The position numbers were made by a program, and so were the translations under genes. Of a DNA stretch of 64,000 nt, positions 27,202-34,653 are shown piece after piece (position 1 is the stretch's first letter; each line of letters starts with the position of its first letter). The notes beneath the pieces are model-generated. The model was not told where the DNA came from. It searched no databases and was given only the letters and a program-made list of their open reading frames with translations. The DNA comes from an uncultured Clostridia bacterium (GTDB lineage: Bacteria; Bacillota; Clostridia; Christensenellales; Borkfalkiaceae). The stretch covers positions 4,350 to 68,349 of the forward strand of contig CAKQSB010000010.1 in NCBI GenBank assembly GCA_934271735.1, written 5' to 3'.

Positions 27202-27230
27202 TTGATTTTTTTCATAAAAACAGGTATAAT
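27202..27230 (+). promoter_or_regulatory. Promoter of the metal exporter gene
   Basis: TTGATT and TATAAT are 17 bp apart. The -10 box is perfect. Transcription should start near 27237, leaving a leader of about 53 nt. Confidence 0.75.
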
Positions 27231-27239
27231 ACGATTTGA

Positions 27240-27254
27240 ATCGTTCCGAACGAT
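27240..27254 (+). promoter_or_regulatory. Possible operator next to the exporter promoter
   Basis: ATCGTT and AACGAT form an inverted repeat around CCG, just after the -10 box. Position fits a metal-responsive repressor site, but no regulator gene adjoins it. Confidence 0.4.
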
Positions 27255-27289
27255 AAATAAAGTTACGGAAAATCGAAAGGAGGATTAGT

Positions 27290-28177
27290 ATGCGGGAGAT
27301 AATTATAGATTGTCTTTTGGACAGCCTGAAAATGCTGCCTATAATATTTTTGACTTACGTTATCATCGAATTTATCGAACGCAAAGCCGAATTCGCGAAA
27401 AACGGCAAGTTTCTCAAGGGAAAAGCCGCACCCGTATTCGGATCCCTTTTCGGCGCGTTTCCGCAGTGCGGAATATCCGTAATGTCTGCAAAACTTTACG
27501 AAAAAGGGCTTATAAGCGTGGGAACGCTTCTCGCCGTGTTCATATCGACGAGCGACGAAGCCTTTTCGATACTCATTTCAAGTCCGCAAAGACTGAGCCT
27601 CGTTCCTTTACTTATTATAAAAATTATGCTCGCGATCGTTATCGGAGAAATCGCGAATATGATTTTCAAAAAGAAAACCACCCCGGAGGACGAAGATTTC
27701 GAACACGAGGAAATCTGCGCGCACTGCCACAATCACGGCACCGAAGAAATGGCGGGCGAGAAAAAATCGCAGGTGATTTTAAAGCGTTATATGCTTATCC
27801 CCTTTCTTCACTCTCTTCAGACTTTCGCGTACGTTCTCGGCGTAACGCTCGTTTTCGGAATTTTATTCGCCGAAGGCGGAATTATCGGAGCGGAAAAACT
27901 CGCGGCGTTTTTAGAGGGTTCGGAATTTTTCGCGCCTTTTATCACCGCGCTTGTGGGGCTTATCCCGAATTGCGCTTCGTCGGCGGTTATAACGAGCGCG
28001 TATATAAACGGAGCGATTTCTTTCGGCGCGATGACTGCGGGGCTTATATCCAACGCGGGCGTAGGCCTTGCGATACTTCTGAAAAATACGAAAAAGTTAA
28101 AACGCAATCTTATAATCATCGCCTTGCTTTATCTTATCGGCGCGATAACGGGAGTTATTATAACTCTTATTTACTGA
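27290..28177 (+). CDS. 10-TM heavy-metal exporter-like protein (ArsP_2 type)
   Basis: 295 aa. Two homologous hydrophobic halves of about five membrane segments each flank a cytoplasmic loop rich in His, Cys and Glu (EEICAHCHNHGTEE). Landmarks are GAFPQCGISVMSAKLY in the first half and GLIPNCASSAVITSAYING in the second, the paired P.C motifs of this family. Relatives are annotated as putative manganese or arsenic exporters; the substrate is not settled. AGGAGG precedes the ATG at 27290. The gene is single, with its own promoter and terminator, and a small inverted repeat by the promoter suggests regulation. Confidence 0.8.
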   Translation: MREIIIDCLLDSLKMLPIIFLTYVIIEFIERKAEFAKNGKFLKGKAAPVFGSLFGAFPQCGISVMSAKLYEKGLISVGTLLAVFISTSDEAFSILISSPQRLSLVPLLIIKIMLAIVIGEIANMIFKKKTTPEDEDFEHEEICAHCHNHGTEEMAGEKKSQVILKRYMLIPFLHSLQTFAYVLGVTLVFGILFAEGGIIGAEKLAAFLEGSEFFAPFITALVGLIPNCASSAVITSAYINGAISFGAMTAGLISNAGVGLAILLKNTKKLKRNLIIIALLYLIGAITGVIITLIY

Positions 28178-28186
28178 GATAACCAA

Positions 28187-28236
28187 AAAACGCGGCTGTC
28201 GGAAAACTGTTAAAAGTTTTCCGACAGCCGCGTTTT
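28187..28236. terminator. Bidirectional terminator between the exporter and alaS
   Basis: AAAACGCGGCTGTCGGAAAA pairs with its reverse complement with a short central loop; T-runs lie on both strands, serving convergent genes. Confidence 0.9.
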
Positions 28237-28249
28237 ATTTTTAAATCTT

Positions 28250-30079
28250 TTAATCGAGAATTGCTTTGATTCTTCTTACGCCCGCCGAGGAAGCCTCTTC
28301 CTTGACGATATGGAAATGATGAAGTTCGCCCGTGTGAGCCGCGTGCGGTCCTCCGCAGATTTCCTTGCTGTATTTGCCGATCGTGTAAACCTTGACCTTA
28401 TCGCCGTATTTGGCGGTGAAAACGCCTATCGCTCCCTTGTCCCTGGCTTCTTCCACGGTCATTTCTTCCATCGTTACGGGAACGTCCGCGCGGATAGCTT
28501 CGTTCACCCAGTCTTCAACGGCTTTAATTTCTTCGGGAAGCATTTTTCTGTCGAAATTAAAGTCGAAACGAAGTCTTTCAACGGTGATGTTAGAACCTTT
28601 CTGATTTATTCCGTTGTCGCCTAAAACGCTCTTTAACGCGGCGTTTAAAAGGTGTGTTGCGGTGTGCAGACGAGCCGTGATTTCGTTCTGTTCTTCAAGT
28701 CCGCCTTTGAACGCGCCCTGCGGCTGCTGTTTACTCTTTTCCTGATGTTCCTTGAACGCTTCGTTGAATCCGTCCGCGTCTACGGTATAACCCACTTCCT
28801 CCGCAAGCTCCTCGGTGAGTTCGAGCGGGAAACCGAACGTGTCGTAAAGACGGAACGCCTGCTTGCCGTTTATGCCTTTTTCGGGAACGTAAGAAGGGTC
28901 TTTCTGCGCCATAAACGCGTTCTTTCTTTCGATTCCCTCAACGCATTTGTTGAATTCTTTAAGACCCGTCGCCAAAGTCGCTTCGAACTTAGCCGATTCT
29001 TTTGCAATTTCGGAAAGAATATACTCCTCTTTTTCGACAAGCAAAGGATAAGCTTCGTCGTAAATTTTTTCGATATAAATCTTGGAAACGTCGGTAAGCG
29101 CGGTAGTTTCAAGCCCGAGTTTTCTCGCGTAGCGGATAGCTCTTCTCAAAAGTCTTCTTAAAATATATCCCGCTCCCACGTTGGACGGAACTATTCCGTT
29201 TACGTCGCCGATAAGCATCGTAGCCGTTCTGATATGGTCGGCGATAATTCTCATCGCTTTTCTCGCTTCCTCGTCTTCGTCGTATTTTTTACCCGAAACT
29301 TTTTCGAGATATTCGATAACGGACATAAACAAGTCGGTTTTATAACCGTCCGTAACGCCGTTCAAAAACGCGAGAAGTCTGTCCAAACCGAAACCCGTGT
29401 CTACGTTTTTGTTCGCAAGCGGCTCATAGCCCGTAGCCGTCTTTTTATACTGCATATAAACGTCGTTACCTATCTCGACGTATCTTCCGCAACCGCAATC
29501 CGGTCCGCAATTCGGTCCGCAAGGCTTGTTGTGGCGGGGATAAAACCACTCGTTATCGGGTCCGCACGGCGTGCCTACCGTTCCTTCGAGTTCCCACCAG
29601 TTGTCTTTTTTGGGAAGATAGAAAATATGTTCGGGTTTTATACCCACTTTCTTTAAAAGTTCGGCGGTCTCCTCGTCTCTCGGCGCGGCGTCGTTGCCCT
29701 CGAAAACGGTGGAACAAATTTCGTTGCCGTCAAGCCCGAAAACTTTGGTAAGAATGTCGTAAGACCACTGGGTTTTCTCTTTTTTGAAATAATCCCCGAG
29801 CGACCAGTTGCCCATCATCTCGAAAAAAGTGAAGTGAGTGGGATCGCCCACGCTCTCTATATCAACCGTCCTTACGCAACCCTGAACGTTGCAAAGTCTC
29901 GTTTTGCCCGAAGGGTGCTTGGCTCCGAGAAGATACGGCATAAGCGGCTGCATACCCGCTACGTTAAACATAACGCCCGTCGAACCGTCGCCGATAAGAG
30001 AAACCGCCCCGATATTTTCGTGACCTCTCTCCTCGTAAAATTTAAGCCAGGATTTTCTGAGTTCTTTTGAAGTAATCAT
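28250..30079 (-). CDS. alaS: Alanyl-tRNA synthetase, short form lacking the C-Ala domain
   Basis: 609 aa against about 870 for the usual bacterial enzyme. The class II catalytic core is complete (MQPLMPYLLG, GNWSLGDYFKKE, DTGFGLDRLLAFL). The tRNA-recognition helices and the editing domain are present, with zinc ligands in HTATH (His472, His476) and CGGPH (Cys575, His579). The protein stops right after the editing domain, at GVRRIKAILD, so the DHHA1/C-Ala region is missing. A strong terminator follows within 15 bp, which argues against a frameshift. Short AlaRS forms are known in some bacterial lineages. The AAAGGAAC site precedes the ATG. It charges tRNA-Ala and clears mischarged Ser and Gly. 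Confidence 0.92.
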   Translation of the reverse strand: MITSKELRKSWLKFYEERGHENIGAVSLIGDGSTGVMFNVAGMQPLMPYLLGAKHPSGKTRLCNVQGCVRTVDIESVGDPTHFTFFEMMGNWSLGDYFKKEKTQWSYDILTKVFGLDGNEICSTVFEGNDAAPRDEETAELLKKVGIKPEHIFYLPKKDNWWELEGTVGTPCGPDNEWFYPRHNKPCGPNCGPDCGCGRYVEIGNDVYMQYKKTATGYEPLANKNVDTGFGLDRLLAFLNGVTDGYKTDLFMSVIEYLEKVSGKKYDEDEEARKAMRIIADHIRTATMLIGDVNGIVPSNVGAGYILRRLLRRAIRYARKLGLETTALTDVSKIYIEKIYDEAYPLLVEKEEYILSEIAKESAKFEATLATGLKEFNKCVEGIERKNAFMAQKDPSYVPEKGINGKQAFRLYDTFGFPLELTEELAEEVGYTVDADGFNEAFKEHQEKSKQQPQGAFKGGLEEQNEITARLHTATHLLNAALKSVLGDNGINQKGSNITVERLRFDFNFDRKMLPEEIKAVEDWVNEAIRADVPVTMEEMTVEEARDKGAIGVFTAKYGDKVKVYTIGKYSKEICGGPHAAHTGELHHFHIVKEEASSAGVRRIKAILD

Positions 30080-30267
30080 ATAATCTGTTCCTTTAATTAT
30101 TCTTTAAAAATAATATTAACGGATTTATTATATATTTTTAAGCGGAATTTGTAAAACGTTTTTAAACTTTCTTTTCGTTTTTTTGATTTTTTATCAAAAA
30201 CATATTCTGGAAATATCCGGCGAAAAAATATACCGACGAAATATTGCAAAAAGTTTGGTTTAAACGG

Positions 30268-30296
30268 TTGACAAGATTGTTCTTTTATGCTAAACT
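30268..30296 (+). promoter_or_regulatory. Promoter of tRNA-Cys
   Basis: TTGACA and TAAACT are 17 bp apart, about 45 bp upstream of the mature tRNA 5' end. Confidence 0.7.
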
Positions 30297-30340
30297 TAAA
30301 AGGCTTTGAATGTGAGTTTGCAAAACGAACGCAAACAATC

Positions 30341-30415
30341 GGCGCTATAGCCAAGTGGTAAGGCAAAGGTCTGCAAAACCTTTATGCCCCGGTTCAAATC
30401 CGGGTGGCGCCTCCA
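30341..30415 (+). tRNA. tRNA-Cys (GCA)
   Basis: The acceptor stem GGCGCTA/TGGCGCC, the anticodon loop CTGCAAA and the T-loop GGTTCAAATCC are all in place. The discriminator is T and CCA is encoded (30413-30415). A terminator follows at 30421. Confidence 0.95.
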
Positions 30416-30420
30416 ACGAA

Positions 30421-30457
30421 ACGACCTGTAAGTTTTTCTTACAGGTCGTCTTTTTAT
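30421..30457 (+). terminator. Terminator of tRNA-Cys
   Basis: ACGACCTGTAAG pairs with CTTACAGGTCGT, followed by CTTTTTATT. Confidence 0.85.
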
Positions 30458-30484
30458 TTGCCCGATTGTTTTTTGAATTAAACA

Positions 30485-30513
30485 TTGAAAAAAACAAAGA
30501 AATATGCTACAAT
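30485..30513 (+). promoter_or_regulatory. Promoter of ogt
   Basis: TTGAAA and TACAAT are 17 bp apart. The leader to the start codon is about 130 nt and holds no clear structure or reading frame. Confidence 0.6.
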
Positions 30514-30652
30514 AAAGAAAATTCGGACAAAGCGGAATTTACGTGGGTAAAACTTAATTAGCTCCGACGCTCTCTCGGATAATCACAGACAATCCGAAAT
30601 ACGCCGATGATTCGGGAAAACCCCGAAATAACGAGATTTCTAAGATGAAAAT

Positions 30653-31186
30653 ATGTTTTATATAAGCAAATACGATTCTCCTATAGGCGGAATAACTCTC
30701 GCAAGCAACGAAACCGAGCTTACGGGCGTATGGTTCGACAAACAGAAATTTTACGCCGATAATCTGCCGAAAGACTGCGAAGAAAAAGAACTTCCCGTCC
30801 TTGCGCAAACGAAAAAATGGCTTGATATCTATTTTTCGGGTAAAAACCCCGATTTCACGCCGCCTATAGCAATGAACGGCATATCGCCCTTTCGCAAACG
30901 AGTTTGGGAAATTATGCTTACCATTCCTTACGGGCAAACGCTTACTTACGGCAAAATAGCAAAACAGATAGAAAAAGAAACGGGTAAAAGAGCTTCGTCT
31001 CAAGCCGTCGGCGGCGCGGTCGGACATAATTCCGTAGGCATAATCATTCCTTGCCACAGAGTTGTCGGAACGAACGGAAGCTTGACCGGTTATGCGGGCG
31101 GATTAGATAAAAAAATCGCCTTACTGAAACTCGAAGGCGCGGATATATCCCTGTTTACCGTTCCGTCCAAAGGAACTGCTTTATAA
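30653..31186 (+). CDS. ogt: Methylated-DNA--protein-cysteine methyltransferase
   Basis: 177 aa. Suicide repair protein that moves the methyl group from O6-methylguanine to its own cysteine. The active site IPCHRVV has Cys134. SPFRKRVWEIMLTIPYGQT and ASSQAVGGAVGHN are the expected helix-turn-helix and Asn-hinge regions. The N-terminal ribonuclease-H-like half is present, giving the usual Ogt length. No strong ribosome binding site is visible upstream of the ATG, but the N-terminus YISKYDSPIG fits the family. Single gene with its own promoter and terminator. Confidence 0.93.
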   Translation: MFYISKYDSPIGGITLASNETELTGVWFDKQKFYADNLPKDCEEKELPVLAQTKKWLDIYFSGKNPDFTPPIAMNGISPFRKRVWEIMLTIPYGQTLTYGKIAKQIEKETGKRASSQAVGGAVGHNSVGIIIPCHRVVGTNGSLTGYAGGLDKKIALLKLEGADISLFTVPSKGTAL

Positions 31187-31213
31187 AAAAACTTTATAAC
31201 CAAATTATATTTA

Positions 31214-31252
31214 GAGCCGCGCGTTTCCGCGCGGCTCGATTGATTTTTTAAT
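31214..31252 (+). terminator. Terminator of ogt
   Basis: GAGCCGCGCG pairs with CGCGCGGCTC, followed by a T-rich stretch ending in TTTTTTAATT. Confidence 0.8.
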
Positions 31253-31273
31253 TATCCGTTGTCCGGACAAACG

Positions 31274-31423
31274 TTATACGATTTCCCGGACGAACGTCAC
31301 CGCGTCGTTTACGTTGATTTCTTCCGGCTCGATATCGACGTTCGCAAAACAAGCTTCGGCTTTCATCATACGTCTGTTTTCGATTCGTCCGAAACGAGGA
31401 TTTTCCCATTCCTTTATTTTCAT
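31274..31423 (-). CDS. Small ORF downstream of the lipoprotein gene (49 aa)
   Basis: Starts MKIKEWENPRFGRIENRRMM and ends VTFVREIV. A GAGGT element lies 7 bp before the ATG at 31423, and an in-frame ATG at 31435 is also possible. It begins 16 bp after the stop of the lipoprotein gene in the same direction, so it is likely cotranscribed. It is charged and has no membrane segment. Codon use looks like that of its neighbours. No family recognised. Confidence 0.45.
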   Translation of the reverse strand: MKIKEWENPRFGRIENRRMMKAEACFANVDIEPEEINVNDAVTFVREIV

Positions 31424-31439
31424 CGGCAACCTCATGCGG

Positions 31440-31883
31440 TTATCCGTTCAATTTTTTATCGAGATCCGAGCCTTCCACGACATAACGCGTGCTTTTGGAT
31501 GATACGACGTCTATCCCGCCGGAAGAGGTGTAGGCGCAGAAATCCTTTCCGAACGCCAACGGAAGAGTTGTTGCCGAAACTCCGTTTCCGTCGGTATTAT
31601 CGTCGAAATATTCCACTTTTGTCTGGAACAGGTAAACCATACCGTCCGATGCGGTTTTCCAGACAAAATCGGCTCTCCCCGACCATACGCCGTAAGTGCT
31701 GGAATAATGCTCTTCATAATATCCCGTTCCGTCAGACGAAAACACGTAAAAACCTCTGTTGTTCGCATATTTCTTGCCATACTGAACAGATACGTTATTT
31801 CCACTGCACCCCGCCGACAAAAATATCGTCAACATGGCGACGACCGAAGCGATAACAACTTTTAAAATTCTTTTTTTATTCAT
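31440..31883 (-). CDS. Small lipoprotein of unknown function
   Basis: 147 aa from the ATG at 31883, which has GGAGGTGG just upstream; a longer frame from 31937 overlaps the promoter and is rejected. The lipobox is LSAGC (Cys26). The mature part (about 120 aa) is rich in Tyr, Gly and Ser with alternating strand pattern and no known motif. It carries a consensus promoter and is followed by a 49-codon ORF. Confidence 0.75.
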   Translation of the reverse strand: MNKKRILKVVIASVVAMLTIFLSAGCSGNNVSVQYGKKYANNRGFYVFSSDGTGYYEEHYSSTYGVWSGRADFVWKTASDGMVYLFQTKVEYFDDNTDGNGVSATTLPLAFGKDFCAYTSSGGIDVVSSKSTRYVVEGSDLDKKLNG

Positions 31884-31905
31884 TTTCCACCTCCGAATAA
31901 TACTT

Positions 31906-31934
31906 ATTATAAGCTCTGCCACGCAATTTGTCAA
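31906..31934 (-). promoter_or_regulatory. Consensus promoter of the small lipoprotein gene
   Basis: On the minus strand TTGACA and TATAAT are 17 bp apart; transcription should start about 16 nt before the ATG. Confidence 0.8.
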
Positions 31935-32075
31935 CAAGTTTAAAACACAAACTCGCCCGAATGTTTACATATATAATTTTTTTTGCTAAAAGTCTTTTTT
32001 TAAAAAACGGGTTAACCATCGTTTTCGCCATTTAAACCTTGCCGAAAATGTCAAAATAAACGCAAAAAATATGGC

Positions 32076-32090
32076 TATAAGTCGATTAAA
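32076..32090 (+). repeat. Dispersed 14-bp motif, copy 4
   Basis: TATAAGTCGATTAAA, preceded by GGC and followed by CGGCATTTT, between the small lipoprotein promoter and the 3' end of rbsK. Confidence 0.8.
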
Positions 32091-32159
32091 CGGCATTTTG
32101 GGGTTTGATTAGGCAATCACGCAGTCAAATCGAAAACGACGGATATTCCGGCTTATGTT

Positions 32160-33017
32160 TTAATAATCGATTACTTCTTCGTAAGAGGGAATCGATTGCT
32201 GCGCACCTTTTTTAGTGCAGGCGATCGTCGCGGCTTTACTTCCGAACAACGCCGCCTCTTCGATGCTTTTCCCTTTCGATAATTGCGCGGCAAGTCCGCC
32301 GCATAACGTATCGCCCGCGGCTGTCGTATCGACGGGCTGAATTTTCATACAAGGATATCTTTTTCTCCCATCTTTACCGATAATTTCGAACCCGTCTCCG
32401 CCGAGCGTTTTCAGAATAATTTCCGTCTTTTCAAGCAAAAAGTCTTCTCCGCCCAAAAGTTCGGTTTCGCTTTCGTTAGGGGTAATAAGATCGCAATAGC
32501 AAAGATAAGGAATTATCTCCTTATTAGCAGGTGCGGGATTTAAAATCGTAAACATACCCTTTTCTTTAGCGTGTTTCAATCCGTACCCTATCACGTCTAC
32601 GGGATTTTCAAGTTGAGTGAGATAAACATCTCCCTTTTTCGCGTTTTTCAAGAACTCGCGGATATCATTTTCGCTAAGCAAAGCGTTTGCGCCTTTGTCA
32701 AGAATGATCCGATTGTTTCCGTCCGTTATAACGATAACCGCAATCCCCGTCGACGCATCGTCGCATTTTTTAATATGCGAAACGTCTGCGCCCGCTTCGG
32801 ATAAATTTTTGATAAGCCGCTCGCCAAACAAATCGTCTCCGACCGCGCCGCACATCGCGACGTTTCCTCCGAGTTTTGCGGCTGCTATCGCCTGATTTGC
32901 GCCCTTACCTCCGCCGTTCGTAATAAAACCGCTTCCCGTAATCGTTTCGCCCGCTTTCGGCATATACGGACTTTCGATGCACAAGTCCATATTAAGACTT
33001 CCGACAACATATATCAT
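32160..33017 (-). CDS. rbsK: Ribokinase (PfkB family)
   Basis: 285 aa from the ATG at 33017, preceded by GGAGGAG; the longer frame from 33062 lacks a site. PfkB signatures are present: GSLNMDL at the start, GGGKGANQAIAAAKLGG for sugar binding, and DTTAAGDTLCGGLA, whose Asp is the catalytic base next to the anion hole. Phosphorylates ribose at O5 in the cytosol. No ribose transporter or rbsD lies nearby, so the true sugar could be another pentose or a nucleoside; the ribokinase-type sequence favours ribose. Confidence 0.85.
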   Translation of the reverse strand: MIYVVGSLNMDLCIESPYMPKAGETITGSGFITNGGGKGANQAIAAAKLGGNVAMCGAVGDDLFGERLIKNLSEAGADVSHIKKCDDASTGIAVIVITDGNNRIILDKGANALLSENDIREFLKNAKKGDVYLTQLENPVDVIGYGLKHAKEKGMFTILNPAPANKEIIPYLCYCDLITPNESETELLGGEDFLLEKTEIILKTLGGDGFEIIGKDGRKRYPCMKIQPVDTTAAGDTLCGGLAAQLSKGKSIEEAALFGSKAATIACTKKGAQQSIPSYEEVIDY

Positions 33018-33100
33018 TTTTCTTATCTCCTCCGTTTTCTCTTTATAATTCTCTGACGTCATTTTGTTTATTTATCGTTATTGCTATAAATTTTTATTCG

Positions 33101-33114
33101 TTAATCGACTTATA
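33101..33114 (-). repeat. Dispersed 14-bp motif, copy 5
   Basis: TTAATCGACTTATA (reverse orientation) between the rbsK start and tRNA-Ala. Confidence 0.8.
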
Positions 33115-33243
33115 GGCTCACTTTTCTGCTTGCCAATGCAATCCGCATACCGCAATTTTCTAAAATTTAAACGCGGTTGCGCCGCGTACTCATCCTTTAA
33201 ATTCCACTACGAAAAAAAACAGGCAATAGCCTGTCTTTCTTCG

Positions 33244-33319
33244 TGGTGGAGATAAAGGGACTCGAACCCTCGGCCTATGCGTTGCGAACGCATCGCTCTA
33301 CCAACTGAGCCATATCCCC
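33244..33319 (-). tRNA. tRNA-Ala (CGC)
   Basis: Read on the minus strand: acceptor GGGGATA/TATCTCC, D-arm GCTCAGTTGGTAGAGC, anticodon loop TTCGCAA, T-arm with GGTTCGAGTCC, discriminator A and encoded CCA (33244-33246). The CGC anticodon reads GCG codons. Confidence 0.95.
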
Positions 33320-33408
33320 ATATATAAGAAACGATCGATTTTATCGGTTTCGTTTCTTTTTTTCGTTGCTCCGATTGTTTTGCCGAAGCCCCGTAATAAG
33401 CTGTTTTA

Positions 33409-34428
33409 TTAACAATATTCTCCGAATTCGAATACCGTCCCGGATGTAAACGTTTCTCCCGCTTTCAATAAATCCGCGGTTTCGTTTCCCGTGTTCATAG
33501 AATTCGGATAACCTTGCGTTTCCAGGCACAGACCGCATCTTCTGCCGGAAATTTCGCCGCCCGATACAAGCCTTCTCGTAAGGAAATTTCCGCTGTAAAG
33601 CTGAACGCACGGTCTGTCCGTGTAAGCTCGCATCCAAACGCCGCCCGTCATTGTGGAAAGCTCTGCGAATTTGCGGAAACCCTCGCCGTTAATGACGAAA
33701 TTATGGTCGTAACCGCCTGCGATTCTAAGCTGCTCGTTATCTTCGTCTATATCCCGAAATACCGACTTCGCGCGGCGGAAATCCATAGGAGTTCCTTCGA
33801 CAACCATCTTTTTACCCGTGGGTGTCATATTTGCGTCTATTTCCATAAACAAATCAGCGTCGAGCTTAAGATAATGCGTGTCGATAACGGGAGTATGAAG
33901 CAGATTGAAATAAACGTGATTTGTCAGATTGACGAAAGTATCTTTGTCGGTCGTAGCAAAGTACGCGACCTTAACGGACTTCCCGTCAATCGAAAATCTC
34001 GCCTTAACAGCTAAATTCCCCGGGAAACCTTCTTCCATATCGGAAGAAAAATACTTCATTTCGACAAAATCTTCTCCGACGTCTATGTTATCGTCGACAG
34101 TCCAGACGGCTTTGTTAAAGCCGAATTTACCGCCGTGAAGACAATTAACGCCGTCGTTTTTGGAAAGTTTATATTTCTTGCCGCCAAGCGTGAACTCCGC
34201 GCCGCCGATACGTCCCGCGTATCTGCCGACCGTCGCGCCGAGATAACCGTCCTCCGATTCGTACTCTTCCAAAGTGTCGTAACCGAGAACCGTTTCGTTG
34301 CCTTTATATTTCAAAGATAAAATCGTCGCGCCGTAAGTTGAGACGGTGAACTCTATAAACTCGTTTGACAAAACATAAGCGTAAACGGCTCTTCCGTCGT
34401 GAAGTTTACCGAACAATTTCTTATTCAT
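33409..34428 (-). CDS. galM: Aldose 1-epimerase (galactose mutarotase)
   Basis: 339 aa. Interconverts alpha and beta anomers of galactose and other aldoses in the cytosol. The expected landmarks are present: VGRYAGRIG, NCLHGG with the substrate-binding His, LTNHVYFNL with the catalytic His, and CLETQGYPNS with the catalytic Glu. TAAGGAG precedes the ATG. It stands alone, divergent from mgtE, so it is not within a gal operon here. Confidence 0.93.
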   Translation of the reverse strand: MNKKLFGKLHDGRAVYAYVLSNEFIEFTVSTYGATILSLKYKGNETVLGYDTLEEYESEDGYLGATVGRYAGRIGGAEFTLGGKKYKLSKNDGVNCLHGGKFGFNKAVWTVDDNIDVGEDFVEMKYFSSDMEEGFPGNLAVKARFSIDGKSVKVAYFATTDKDTFVNLTNHVYFNLLHTPVIDTHYLKLDADLFMEIDANMTPTGKKMVVEGTPMDFRRAKSVFRDIDEDNEQLRIAGGYDHNFVINGEGFRKFAELSTMTGGVWMRAYTDRPCVQLYSGNFLTRRLVSGGEISGRRCGLCLETQGYPNSMNTGNETADLLKAGETFTSGTVFEFGEYC

Positions 34429-34457
34429 ACGTTTGCCGCTCCTTAGTCAACATATTT

Positions 34458-34486
34458 ATTTTACAACAGAAAAAAAATTTTGTAAA
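34458..34486 (-). promoter_or_regulatory. Promoter of galM
   Basis: On the minus strand TTTACA and TAAAAT are 17 bp apart, about 25 bp upstream of the start codon. Confidence 0.65.
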
Positions 34487-34504
34487 GGTTTTTAAAGCAT
34501 TTTC

Positions 34505-34533
34505 TTGTTATTTTTTTTTAAATATGTTAAAAT
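34505..34533 (+). promoter_or_regulatory. Promoter of mgtE
   Basis: TTGTTA and TAAAAT are 17 bp apart. The leader to the ATG is about 115 nt, too short for an M-box riboswitch, and no M-box pattern was seen. Confidence 0.6.
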
Positions 34534-34653
34534 GACACATATGATGGAAAACGAATGAGATAAACGAGTACCGCGCGTTACCCGGTTTCGGGCGGTTTTG
34601 TAACGATTCACACGCGCGACTAATAAATATATAATAAAAAAAGGAGGTCGGAT

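Noticed and set aside
28250..28300. alaS shortened by a frameshift or assembly error
   Set aside because: A strong bidirectional terminator follows the stop within 15 bp and no C-Ala sequence is found in any frame after it.
31259..31855. 198-codon plus-strand frame downstream of ogt
   Set aside because: The opposite strand holds a lipoprotein with promoter, ribosome site and lipobox; the plus frame is Arg/Ser/Pro-rich shadow.
34534..34653. M-box magnesium riboswitch before mgtE
   Set aside because: The leader is about 115 nt and shows none of the M-box conserved segments.
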